In this document: in pieces, positions 1 through 5,046 of the stretch
How positions within the stretch are numbered: the first letter of the stretch is position 1
Layout of the letters: the number at the start of each line of letters is the position of its first letter
Assembly: GCA_005877655.1 (NCBI GenBank)
Contig: VBOC01000170.1
Coordinates: 1,238 to 6,283 of the forward strand
Direction: 5' to 3'
Length of the DNA: 5,046 nucleotides
From: Ignavibacteria bacterium
GTDB taxonomy: Bacteria > Bacteroidota > Ignavibacteria > UBA10030 > SZUA-254
Made by a program: the position numbers and the translations under genes
The notes under the pieces: model-generated
Seen by the model: the letters and a program-made list of their open reading frames with translations, nothing else
Databases searched by the model: none
Told to the model about the DNA's origin: nothing

Positions 1-1195
1 TGATGATGAATTCTACCCTCGCCACGCCCACATTGTCGGAGGCCGTGGCGGCCAGCGAGACGATGCCTGTGACCGTGTCACCTTCGAGCGGGGCGTTAAG
101 GGAGACGAGCGGGGCAACCGAGTCGATCGGGGGAGGGCCCGAACCGAACAGGCCGCGCCCCATTCCCGTAATCGCCGGATTCCTGTCCCATCCCGCAGGA
201 GGGGTCGGCAGATATCCCCGCCCCATGCAAAATCCCATCGCGCCGCCGTATCCTTTTCGCTTGATGAAATCCGCTTTCCACCAGGTCGTCCATTCGTCTT
301 CGTACAAAATCGTATGGCCGTTGCCGACGTACCAGGTGGCTTTTGCCTCGTCGTCCCGGTAAATCGTGGAGCCGGGAAAATATCTGATCACCTGGTTAAA
401 ATAGGTGATGCACGAGCTGCACCCATCGTAGACCTGCACCGCATAGCCCAATCCTATCTTCGATTTCGGGATCCCGGCGTGTTCGTACGTCGCCCCGACA
501 GAGCTGTCGCTTCCCCAGCAGCCGTGGGTGGAGGATTTAAAGAGAGGATCGGCCAGTGGATTACACTGGTCGTACCACATCGGATTAACCTGATCGAAGT
601 ATTGTGCTCCATTCGCACTGATCCCGTATCCAACAACATCCGAATAGTTCGGCATGCAACTTACGGTGATGTCGTACTTCTTACCGGGGTTGAGCGCGGC
701 GAGCGAGTCGTGAAGCAATTGTGCCATGGTACCCATGCCGCCGTTTATGGGAAACCTTCCGCCTTCCGCATCAAAATCTGCGCCGTCATAGTTAAAGAGC
801 ACAATGGCGCGGGCAACGCTACCGGCCCATGTCTGCATCGCTCCCGGTCCGGCCTGGCAGACGTCGGCATATTCGCTGTTGACATTCGTGCCAAGATCAA
901 GCTCCATCTTCACGCCGTTCTGATGGGCCAGTTGTGCCACGCGGGCCCAATACGTACCTGTAATATTGGAGGGCGGCTGGAAATAACCGGGCACGGACGG
1001 ACTCGTTGACTTTCCGAACGTGTGACCGTCGAAGAGGATCAGATTCGTGATCTGCCGAAAGGGGATGCTGTCGGGCGGGACCGTCCCGATGAACCAGTTC
1101 TCAAGGTGTACCGTGTGCCAGTACGCCTTTGGTTGGGATACCAGAGGGGTAACTGTGAGGATCAGCAGAATCGTCAAAAACCGGAGTTCTTTCAT
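1..1195 (-). CDS. Secreted GH18-family glycoside hydrolase with C-terminal Ig-like module (3'-partial)
   Basis: Reading the minus strand from the ATG at 1195-1193 gives 398 uninterrupted residues that run off the left edge. Residues 1-24 form a signal peptide (MKELRFLTILLILTVTPLVS, then a short polar stretch), so the product is exported. Residues 25-340 read as a GH18 TIM barrel: strand 1 'ITNLILFDG' (49-57), strand 3 'VKMELDLGTN' (95-104), catalytic motif DGADFDAE (137-144; E144 is the expected proton donor, D142 the assisting Asp), 'MWYD' (206-209), 'KIGLGYAV' (246-253) and 'GYGGAMGF' (315-322). GH18 enzymes cleave beta-1,4-linked GlcNAc polymers or the chitobiose core of N-glycans; the exact substrate cannot be told here. 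A proline-rich linker (about 352-356) leads into an Ig-like module (360-398, ending in 'DNVGVARVEFII'). Oddities: Ala where chitinases usually have Trp before the catalytic Glu, Phe instead of Trp at strand 8, and seven cysteines after the signal peptide, including CSSC at 259-262. A TAG lies in frame two codons upstream, so no earlier start exists. The missing C-terminus may carry a sorting domain (inference). Confidence 0.88.
   Translation of the reverse strand, partial: MKELRFLTILLILTVTPLVSQPKAYWHTVHLENWFIGTVPPDSIPFRQITNLILFDGHTFGKSTSPSVPGYFQPPSNITGTYWARVAQLAHQNGVKMELDLGTNVNSEYADVCQAGPGAMQTWAGSVARAIVLFNYDGADFDAEGGRFPINGGMGTMAQLLHDSLAALNPGKKYDITVSCMPNYSDVVGYGISANGAQYFDQVNPMWYDQCNPLADPLFKSSTHGCWGSDSSVGATYEHAGIPKSKIGLGYAVQVYDGCSSCITYFNQVIRYFPGSTIYRDDEAKATWYVGNGHTILYEDEWTTWWKADFIKRKGYGGAMGFCMGRGYLPTPPAGWDRNPAITGMGRGLFGSGPPPIDSVAPLVSLNAPLEGDTVTGIVSLAATASDNVGVARVEFII
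764..787 (-). other. GH18 catalytic motif DGxDxDxE
   Basis: These eight codons encode D137-G-A-D140-F-D142-A-E144 on the minus strand. They match the GH18 signature at the end of barrel strand 4, where the Glu is the acid/base and the preceding Asp holds the substrate acetamido group. All acidic positions are kept, so an active enzyme is expected. The residue before the Glu is Ala rather than the Trp common in chitinases, a position that also varies in endo-N-acetylglucosaminidase-like members. Confidence 0.85.
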
Positions 1196-1500
1196 CCTCT
1201 ATTGTAAGGAGTTTGCGTCATGCATTCTGTTTAGCCTGATCAGGTGAGTCCGGCAATCAATAGTTTGCCCCACAAGGCGCATAACTGCGCGTTCAACGGC
1301 GGAGAATAGTGACCAATGATCGAGTCGGGGATTTTGGGGGCGAGCACGTCGCCCGCTCAGCACTTGCGAAGTTCCATGATCACGAGAGCAACCACCTCTA
1401 GAGATCTCTTTCAGTGCTGAGACTTGATTCGGGAGGCAGCCAAGCACCGCCAGGTGCTATCTCGTGCAGAACTACTTCGAAGATAGGAGTTTCCGTTTCC
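1196..1500. other. Left part of divergent intergenic region; small dyads, no gene recognised
   Basis: No convincing gene is present. The only open frame of any size (1199-1447, minus) has no recognisable domain and no good ribosome site. It contains several short symmetrical elements: a perfect palindrome CCTGATCAGG at 1235-1244; a GC-rich 6-bp hairpin at 1338-1343/1349-1354 (loop of 5); a 9-bp inverted repeat CTCAGCACT/AGTGCTGAG at 1356-1364 and 1413-1421; a palindrome AGAGATCTCT at 1400-1409 inside that repeat; and a 6-bp hairpin at 1443-1448/1453-1458 (loop of 4). None is followed by a T-run, so they do not look like intrinsic terminators. They could be operator sites or a structured leader of the GH18 gene if its promoter lies to the right; this is inference. 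Confidence 0.4.
1201..1206 (-). promoter_or_regulatory. Possible -10 box (TACAAT) abutting the GH18 start
   Basis: The minus strand reads TACAAT, one mismatch from TATAAT, followed by AGAGG and then the ATG at 1195. If used, transcription would begin about at the start codon, giving a leaderless or nearly leaderless mRNA. No good -35 box is seen 16-18 bp upstream. The AGAGG directly touches the ATG, too close for a normal Shine-Dalgarno site. This is a weak call. Confidence 0.22.
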
Positions 1501-1515
1501 AAATACAAGAGATAT

Positions 1516-1547
1516 ATCATTAATAGGCATTAAATAATATTAATGAT
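1516..1547. promoter_or_regulatory. AT-rich dyad with three helically phased ATTAA units (candidate operator or UP element)
   Basis: A perfect 10-bp inverted repeat (ATCATTAATA at 1516-1525, TATTAATGAT at 1538-1547) has a 12-bp spacer, so arm centres are 22 bp apart, about two helical turns. Within it, CATTAAT (1518), CATTAAA (1528) and TATTAAT (1538) start exactly 10 bp apart and so lie on one face of the helix. It sits 4 bp upstream of the candidate -35 box of the glycosyltransferase. That position fits a dimeric regulator site, an alpha-CTD (UP) element or intrinsically bent DNA; the sequence alone does not decide between them. Confidence 0.45.
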
Positions 1548-1551
1548 CAAG

Positions 1552-1580
1552 TTGAATAAATCCTTCCCATTGAGTATCAT
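1552..1580 (+). promoter_or_regulatory. Candidate sigma70-type promoter for the glycosyltransferase
   Basis: TTGAAT (1552-1557) and TATCAT (1575-1580) are separated by 17 bp. The -35 matches the consensus at four of six positions and the -10 at five of six. Transcription would start near 1587, leaving a leader of about 80 nt before the TTG start at 1668. A second -10-like hexamer, TATACT (1589-1594), lacks a -35 at proper spacing. Promoters in the Bacteroidetes proper follow a different consensus, so the call depends on the true phylum. Confidence 0.4.
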
Positions 1581-1652
1581 GGATGCGATATACTCATTTC
1601 GGAGACTCATGCTTCCACGGACCGACTCCGATAACGCATCGCGCTTCAAAAC

Positions 1653-1657
1653 GGGGG
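1653..1657 (+). promoter_or_regulatory. Ribosome binding site supporting the TTG start
   Basis: A GGGGG(A) run ends 10 nt before the TTG at 1668. The next in-frame ATG (residue 22) would remove the first Rossmann strand 'TIIATGLGG'. An in-frame TAA at 1632-1634 with no other start codon between it and 1668 makes TTG the best choice. Confidence 0.5.
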
Positions 1658-1667
1658 AAACAGTCGA

Positions 1668-2741
1668 TTGAAAACACTCACGATCATCGCAACCGGCCTG
1701 GGCGGCCCGGCCCCGGATGAGCTGCTTGCGATGGAAAAGCACGACGAATACCCAAGGATCTCGTTGTTCGCGAAGACACTTGAATCGGAGCTCTTAAATG
1801 AAAGATTTCTCCGGCAGGTTCCGGGTTTTCGCGGGAGGATTTACAGGCACCTACCCGCATTACTCGCCCAAATGCTTGAAGCATATCATCTCCGGCACAG
1901 ATATGACGTCATCATCACGTGGGCGGAACGGCTCGGATATCCGTTCGCATTACTTCTCAAGCTGACGGGGTCAAAGACGCCTCATATCACGCTGAACAGC
2001 TGGATATCGAAGCCCAAAAAGGCGCGAATGCTGCGGTTCGTAGAGCCGCAAATTGACCGGATCATCCTCTGGTCCTCCGTGCAGAGGGATTTTGCCCTCC
2101 GCGAACTCAAAATTTCTCCATCCAAGATAGTCCTGATCAATTGGCTGGTGGATCAGGAATTTTGGCGGCCCATCGAGAGGGAGACCGGGATGATCTGTTC
2201 GGCGGGATCCGAGATGCGGGACTACCTGACGCTCATCGAGGCGATGCGCGGACTTGATATCCCCTGTCATATTGCCGCAGGCGCCACCCGGGGGAAATTA
2301 TTCTCGACAGTCAAAGTCTTGATGGATCATGGATCAATCCCTGCGAATGTTACCATCGGCTTGAAATCGTATCCGGAGCTTCGCGACTTATACGCCCGCT
2401 CCCGATTTGTGGTCGTGCCCCTCTTACCGAATGATGCCGATCATGGGACCACCACGATGCTCGAGGCAATGGCAATGGGGAAGGCGGTCATTTGCTCTCA
2501 AACGGAAGGGCAGGTCGACGTCGTGCGAGACGGGTATAACGGAATCTATGTCCCTCCGGGAGATCCGCCGGCGTTGCGCAGCGCGATCGAACGCCTGTGG
2601 GATCAACCTGAACTGGCGAGGCGGATGGGGACAAACGCACGAAAGTATATTCTCGAGCACCACACGCTCGAACGCTTCGCGAATGCAGTCAGGGAGGTTG
2701 CCCTCGACGTCATCCGCGAAAAGGAGCGCATCGGCACATGA
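1668..2741 (+). CDS. GT4-like family glycosyltransferase (group 1, GT-B fold)
   Basis: This is a complete 357-residue protein starting at TTG, a usual length for GT-B transferases. The N-terminal Rossmann-like half (1-165) opens with strand 'LTIIATGLGG' and contains 'YDVIITWAERLGYP' (79-92) and 'DRIILWSSVQRDFALREL' (130-147). The C-terminal half (about 172-340) is a Glycos_transf_1 domain with 'RDYLTLIEAM' (184-193) and the sugar-nucleotide site 'HGTTTMLEAMAMGKAVICS' (259-277). It continues with 'VVRDGYNGIYVPPGD' (285-299) and a closing helix with 'ELARRMGTNARKY' (315-327). Such enzymes move a sugar from a nucleotide donor to a lipid, glycan or small-molecule acceptor on the cytoplasmic side. 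In the EX7E motif the second Glu is E266, while the first position is Asp258. There is no signal peptide or transmembrane helix. The gene stands alone between two opposite-strand genes; its stop is 19 bp from that of the right-hand gene. Donor and acceptor cannot be predicted. Confidence 0.88.
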   Translation: MKTLTIIATGLGGPAPDELLAMEKHDEYPRISLFAKTLESELLNERFLRQVPGFRGRIYRHLPALLAQMLEAYHLRHRYDVIITWAERLGYPFALLLKLTGSKTPHITLNSWISKPKKARMLRFVEPQIDRIILWSSVQRDFALRELKISPSKIVLINWLVDQEFWRPIERETGMICSAGSEMRDYLTLIEAMRGLDIPCHIAAGATRGKLFSTVKVLMDHGSIPANVTIGLKSYPELRDLYARSRFVVVPLLPNDADHGTTTMLEAMAMGKAVICSQTEGQVDVVRDGYNGIYVPPGDPPALRSAIERLWDQPELARRMGTNARKYILEHHTLERFANAVREVALDVIREKERIGT

Positions 2742-2749
2742 TGCGCTCC
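2723..2749 (-). terminator. Hairpin between convergent genes, probable minus-strand intrinsic terminator
   Basis: GGAGCGCATC (2723-2732) and GATGCGCTCC (2740-2749) form a perfect 10-bp stem with a 7-nt loop. On the minus strand it begins 11 nt after the stop codon of the sorting-domain gene and is followed directly by TTTT (2722-2719 region), a short but usable U-tract. On the plus strand no T-run follows, so it would be a weaker terminator for the glycosyltransferase, whose last codons and stop (2739-2741) lie inside the hairpin. Confidence 0.55.
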
Positions 2750-2760
2750 CGGAGCACCAC

Positions 2761-5046
2761 TCACTTCGCGAAAATCATTTTTTGATGCCCGACATACTTC
2801 CGGTTGGGTTCCTGCAGGTCAGCCGCTTCCAGCCTGTAAAAGTACAGGCCGCTTGCGACAACCAACCCCCTGCGGTCGGTCCCGTTCCACACGACCGACT
2901 TGACCCCCGGATCCTCGACATCATTGACCAGCGTAGCGATCTGCTCACCGAGGATATTGAAGACCCTGAGAACAACCCTGCTCGGAACGGGGATCGTATA
3001 CCGGATGAAGGTCTGGGGATTGAATGGATTCGGGTAGTTTTGCAAAAGAGCGTACTCCTTCGGTCCATTCCCCGGATCCACCCCTGACGGACTTCCGAGC
3101 TGCGCCACGAGCGTGTCGGAGCTTGAACCGCTATTGTCGATAAACACAAACTGCGCCGTCTCAAGTTGCGAGGTTGTCGGAGTCGCCGTGATTTGGAAGC
3201 GCACGCTCTCTGCGGGCGCGATAGCGACATTCCTCGGCGTGATCCTGAAGTCCGCGTTTGTCGATTGAATATCGGTGATCAGCAGATCGAAATCTCCGGT
3301 ATTGGAGATGGTGGCGCTCCGGGTAACAGAGCTTCCGGGCTGAACCGGTCCGAAGAGGATAATTGGCGGACTTGAGGCACCCCCCGATGAGTCGCAGGCT
3401 GAAACGATCAATCCGCTCGCGGCTCCCCGTTGTTGAGGAGAGAACGTTACGTACACGTTCTGCTGGCCCGCCGGTTGCAACATGGCTGTTCCCGGGCTCG
3501 GTTGGAAGAGCGGCGATGAGGATTGGATGCTGCTCACTCTCAGCGGAGAATTACCCGAATTTCGAATGAGAATGGAATCTTTTTTCGTCGAGCCCACCCT
3601 CACCTTGCCGAAGTTTATCGTTCTTCGATTTACGACGAGCACCGCATTGCCTGCGACGGTCGTGAAGCTCCAGGGCCCCGCATAGGGTCCTGCGCCGGCA
3701 GAGCTCAGCGCACTCACGCGCCAGAAATACCTTCCCCCGTTTGCGAGAGATCGAACGGTATCGGAGGGGGCGGTGAGCGCAGAATCATCCACAAGCGTCG
3801 GAACAAATGTGGAATCGACGGAAAGTTGCAGCCGGTACCATGAAGCGCCAGCGACCGGATTCCACGAAAATCCGAGATTCACCGATTGCCCGGCGGCGTC
3901 TTTCGGGGGCGAAAGAAGCATCGGCGACGCAAGCGAGGCCGGCTTATGCGTACTCACCGCAAAATTATCGAAACGGACGGCCGTCGGAAATACACACGCC
4001 CGAAATGCAAAATACCATTGCGCGGGTGTAAGGCTCGAATCCATCGCGGAGATGACTTTCACGCCGTTCACCAATCCTTCCATCGTTCGATTATCCGAGA
4101 GCACGCGGAACGTAATCGCATCCCCCGGGTTGACCTCATAGTATGCGGTAGCGAGAGAAGTCGAGATTGAATAGCCGGGACCCACTTTTTGAATCTCGAG
4201 CTCGTCGGTGCCAGGCTGCTCGAGGTATCGCAGCCGGTATCCGGTCCCGGTGTTGAAGTCCTTATTGTTCATCCTGCCGTAGATGAACAGGGACGTCCAG
4301 CTCGAGTTTCCACTTTTCTGCCGGAGCGTCAGGCCTGCCTCAGTACCCGGGCTCATCAGCGTATCCCAAACAATCCCGCCGAAATTGTAGTAACCGGTGT
4401 CGACTCTCGGCTGTATGGCGGCAGATACGATATCCATCGAACCGTTAAGAGGCGAGTTGGCAATCGTCGTCCATTTTGATCTCCCCGGGAGCGGTCCGTT
4501 TGGTGCGCTGAAATCGTCCCGCAGGACGGCCGGAGCGGGGATCGAATCTGTGGGCGCCGGGTTTGAAGTCGTGCAGCTCCAGGCGGAGGCGAACGCACTG
4601 TTCCCCCAGGTATTGCTCGCACAGACTCGCCAGTGATACGTTGTGCCTGCCGTTAGCGGCCCGACGAGTTGAGCGGTCGCCGTCAACGTGGAATCGTCGT
4701 AGACCAGCGTCGCGAAACCCGGGTCGCCCGCTACCTGAAGCCGGTATGAGAGCGCTCCGGCGGCCGCGGACCAGCTGAGGGTCGGCGACGTAAAGACGTT
4801 CGTCGCACCGTCGGCCGGCGAGAGAAGCGCGGGCACCGCGGGCGGCGCCGGTGGCAAGGGCTTGACATACACCGTTCTGGCCGGGCCTGTCGCCGTATTA
4901 CCGGCAGCGTCGTAGGCCTTGACCGAGAGAGTCTGCGCGCCGGAGAGCGAGGCGGTGTTCCAGCTGTAGAGGTAGGGCGCAGCCGGGGCGGTGAATGCAA
5001 CGGCGCCGTTGACGACGAACTCGACCCTGGTTACCCCCACGTTGTC
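2761..5046 (-). CDS. Large multidomain exported protein with type IX-type C-terminal sorting domain (5'-partial)
   Basis: The frame is open from the right edge to TGA at 2763-2761, giving 761 visible residues; the true start lies outside. Numbering from the edge, modules in order are: an Ig-like unit (1-62, 'DNVGVTRVEFVVNG'); a Pro-rich linker (63-72); a fibronectin-III-like unit (74-161, 'SYRLQVAGD', 'TTYHWRV'); a jelly-roll lectin/LamG-like domain (about 175-366, 'DDFSAPNG' to 'VRFDNFAVST'); a second FN3-like unit (377-464); two ASH/HYDIN-like units (about 469-560 and 561-651, 'INFGKVRVGST', 'ISNTGDFDLLITDI'); and a FlgD-like sorting domain (663-761). No catalytic motif is seen in the visible part. 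The composition fits an exported adhesin or the accessory modules of a large glycan-active enzyme whose catalytic domain is upstream. The sorting domain is known to be cleaved as cargo crosses the outer membrane by type IX secretion. Neighbours give no operon partner on this strand. Confidence 0.85.
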   Translation of the reverse strand, partial: DNVGVTRVEFVVNGAVAFTAPAAPYLYSWNTASLSGAQTLSVKAYDAAGNTATGPARTVYVKPLPPAPPAVPALLSPADGATNVFTSPTLSWSAAAGALSYRLQVAGDPGFATLVYDDSTLTATAQLVGPLTAGTTYHWRVCASNTWGNSAFASAWSCTTSNPAPTDSIPAPAVLRDDFSAPNGPLPGRSKWTTIANSPLNGSMDIVSAAIQPRVDTGYYNFGGIVWDTLMSPGTEAGLTLRQKSGNSSWTSLFIYGRMNNKDFNTGTGYRLRYLEQPGTDELEIQKVGPGYSISTSLATAYYEVNPGDAITFRVLSDNRTMEGLVNGVKVISAMDSSLTPAQWYFAFRACVFPTAVRFDNFAVSTHKPASLASPMLLSPPKDAAGQSVNLGFSWNPVAGASWYRLQLSVDSTFVPTLVDDSALTAPSDTVRSLANGGRYFWRVSALSSAGAGPYAGPWSFTTVAGNAVLVVNRRTINFGKVRVGSTKKDSILIRNSGNSPLRVSSIQSSSPLFQPSPGTAMLQPAGQQNVYVTFSPQQRGAASGLIVSACDSSGGASSPPIILFGPVQPGSSVTRSATISNTGDFDLLITDIQSTNADFRITPRNVAIAPAESVRFQITATPTTSQLETAQFVFIDNSGSSSDTLVAQLGSPSGVDPGNGPKEYALLQNYPNPFNPQTFIRYTIPVPSRVVLRVFNILGEQIATLVNDVEDPGVKSVVWNGTDRRGLVVASGLYFYRLEAADLQEPNRKYVGHQKMIFAK
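2764..3060 (-). other. C-terminal sorting domain (FlgD-like / type IX secretion signal)
   Basis: Residues 663-761 of the right-hand protein contain 'LLQNYPNPFNPQT', 'VVLRVFNILGEQIATLV', 'GVKSVVWNGTD', 'GLVVASGLYFYRLEA' and a tail ending 'HQKMIFAK'. This series of strands and the terminal basic-hydrophobic-basic tail match the type A sorting domain family of FCB-group bacteria. It is the best taxonomic clue in the window and implies a type IX secretion machinery elsewhere in the genome. Confidence 0.85.
3094..3642 (-). repeat. Tandem ASH/HYDIN-like beta-sandwich modules
   Basis: Two units (about residues 469-560 and 561-651) each contain the pattern 'FG-x-V-x-x-G-S' followed by 'R-N-S-G' or 'S-N-T-G' and an 'L-x-I-x-x-I' strand. 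The first unit has no separate last strand: 'SSGGASS' runs straight into 'PPIILFGPVQPGSS', which appears to be the first strand of the second unit. Confidence 0.6.
3655..3918 (-). repeat. Fibronectin-III-like module, copy 2
   Basis: Residues 377-464 share with copy 1 the opening 'LLSP', 'YRLQ', a central 'D-D-S-x-L-T', a 'YxWRVSA'-type strand and a closing 'W-x-x-TT'. The lectin-like domain separates the two copies, suggesting module duplication or shuffling within the gene. Confidence 0.65.
3949..4524 (-). other. Jelly-roll lectin / LamG-like domain
   Basis: About 190 residues (175-366) begin 'LRDDFSAPNGPLPGRSKW' and end 'VRFDNFAVST', with many alternating strands between. This start and end pattern is typical of concanavalin-A-like sandwich domains in secreted bacterial proteins. 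The likely role is carbohydrate binding or structural spacing. No glycosidase active-site motif is seen. The family assignment rests on pattern only. Confidence 0.5.
4564..4827 (-). repeat. Fibronectin-III-like module, copy 1
   Basis: Residues 74-161 show 'LLSPADGATNV', 'PTLSW', 'SYRLQVAGDPGF', 'GTTYHWRVCASN' and a final 'AWSCTT'. This form is common in extracellular proteins of the FCB group. It pairs with copy 2 at 3655-3918. It contains two Cys (at the HWRVC and WSC strands) that are absent from copy 2 and could form a disulfide. Confidence 0.65.
4861..5046 (-). repeat. Ig-like module shared with the GH18 gene
   Basis: Residues 1-62 ('DNVGVTRVEFVVNG' to 'TVYVKP') are the second part of a bacterial Ig-like domain of the kind 'sDNvGVxxVEFxvnG', with 'LSVKAYDAAGNT' as a late strand. 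The GH18 gene encodes the same element at 1-36. Positions 5011-5046 and 2-37 agree at 27 of 36 bases by hand alignment. Confidence 0.65.

Noticed and set aside
314..1009. Plus-strand open frame of 231 codons opposite the GH18 gene
   Set aside because: It is antisense to a continuous signal-peptide-plus-GH18 frame with the catalytic motif, and its own translation has no recognisable domain.
1338..1354. GC-rich 6-bp hairpin considered as an intrinsic terminator
   Set aside because: No T-run follows on either strand and no gene ends nearby.
1199..1447. Minus-strand 82-codon open frame just upstream of the GH18 gene
   Set aside because: No ribosome site, no recognisable motif, and it covers the dyad-rich intergenic stretch; probably chance.
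1498..1516. Possible Bacteroidetes-type -7 box (TATTTG on the minus strand)
   Set aside because: The TAnnTTTG spacing is not met and no TTTG at -33 is present.
1196..1667. tRNA, small RNA or mobile-element remnant in the intergenic region
   Set aside because: No T-loop or anticodon pattern, no terminal inverted repeats with flanking target duplications, and no transposase fragment was seen.
1530..1742. Minus-strand 70-codon open frame over the glycosyltransferase start
   Set aside because: It overlaps the promoter region and the start of the transferase, its end is just translated AT-rich DNA, and no domain is seen.
2407..3087. Plus-strand 226-codon open frame spanning the end of the glycosyltransferase and the sorting-domain gene
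   Set aside because: It overlaps two well-supported genes in other frames and its translation is low-complexity, rich in Arg and Ser, with no domain.

Overview
The window looks like part of a genome from the FCB group (Ignavibacteria/Chlorobi/Bacteroidetes and allied candidate phyla). The main evidence is the C-terminal module of the right-hand protein: 'LLQNYPNPFNP', a glycine-rich second half, 'ASGLYFYRLEA' and a short basic-hydrophobic tail. This is the FlgD-like / type IX secretion (Por) sorting domain typical of that group. Base composition is moderately GC-rich in the genes and drops sharply only in one intergenic patch. No mobile element, CRISPR array, tRNA or rRNA was found.

Layout, left to right. 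(1) Positions 1-1195, minus strand: the first 398 residues of a secreted glycoside hydrolase family 18 (GH18, chitinase / endo-N-acetylglucosaminidase superfamily) protein. It has a signal peptide, a TIM-barrel with a DGxDxDxE catalytic motif, and the start of an Ig-like module that runs off the left edge. (2) Positions 1196-1667: a 472-bp divergent intergenic region. Its left part holds several small dyads. Its right part is very AT-rich, with three ATTAA units phased at 10 bp, a 10-bp inverted repeat and a plausible sigma70-type promoter. (3) Positions 1668-2741, plus strand: a complete 357-residue GT4-like glycosyltransferase with a TTG start. (4) Positions 2742-2760: a 19-bp convergent gap, with a strong hairpin that includes the transferase stop codon. 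(5) Positions 2761-5046, minus strand: the last 761 residues of a large multidomain surface or secreted protein. Its order is Ig-like, fibronectin-III-like, jelly-roll lectin-like, fibronectin-III-like, two ASH/HYDIN-like modules and the sorting domain. Its N-terminus is beyond the right edge.

How the genes relate (inference): the two minus-strand genes look like related exported proteins for carbohydrate binding or degradation. Both contain the same kind of Ig module ('DNVGVxRVEF'), one at each end of the window. The cytoplasmic glycosyltransferase lies between them on the opposite strand, so it is transcribed separately. It may act on cell-surface glycan, but nothing in the sequence ties it to the flanking proteins. 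I see no strong evidence for a wholly new system. The most unusual points are the variant GH18 active site, the phased AT-rich element before the transferase, and the hairpin between the convergent genes.
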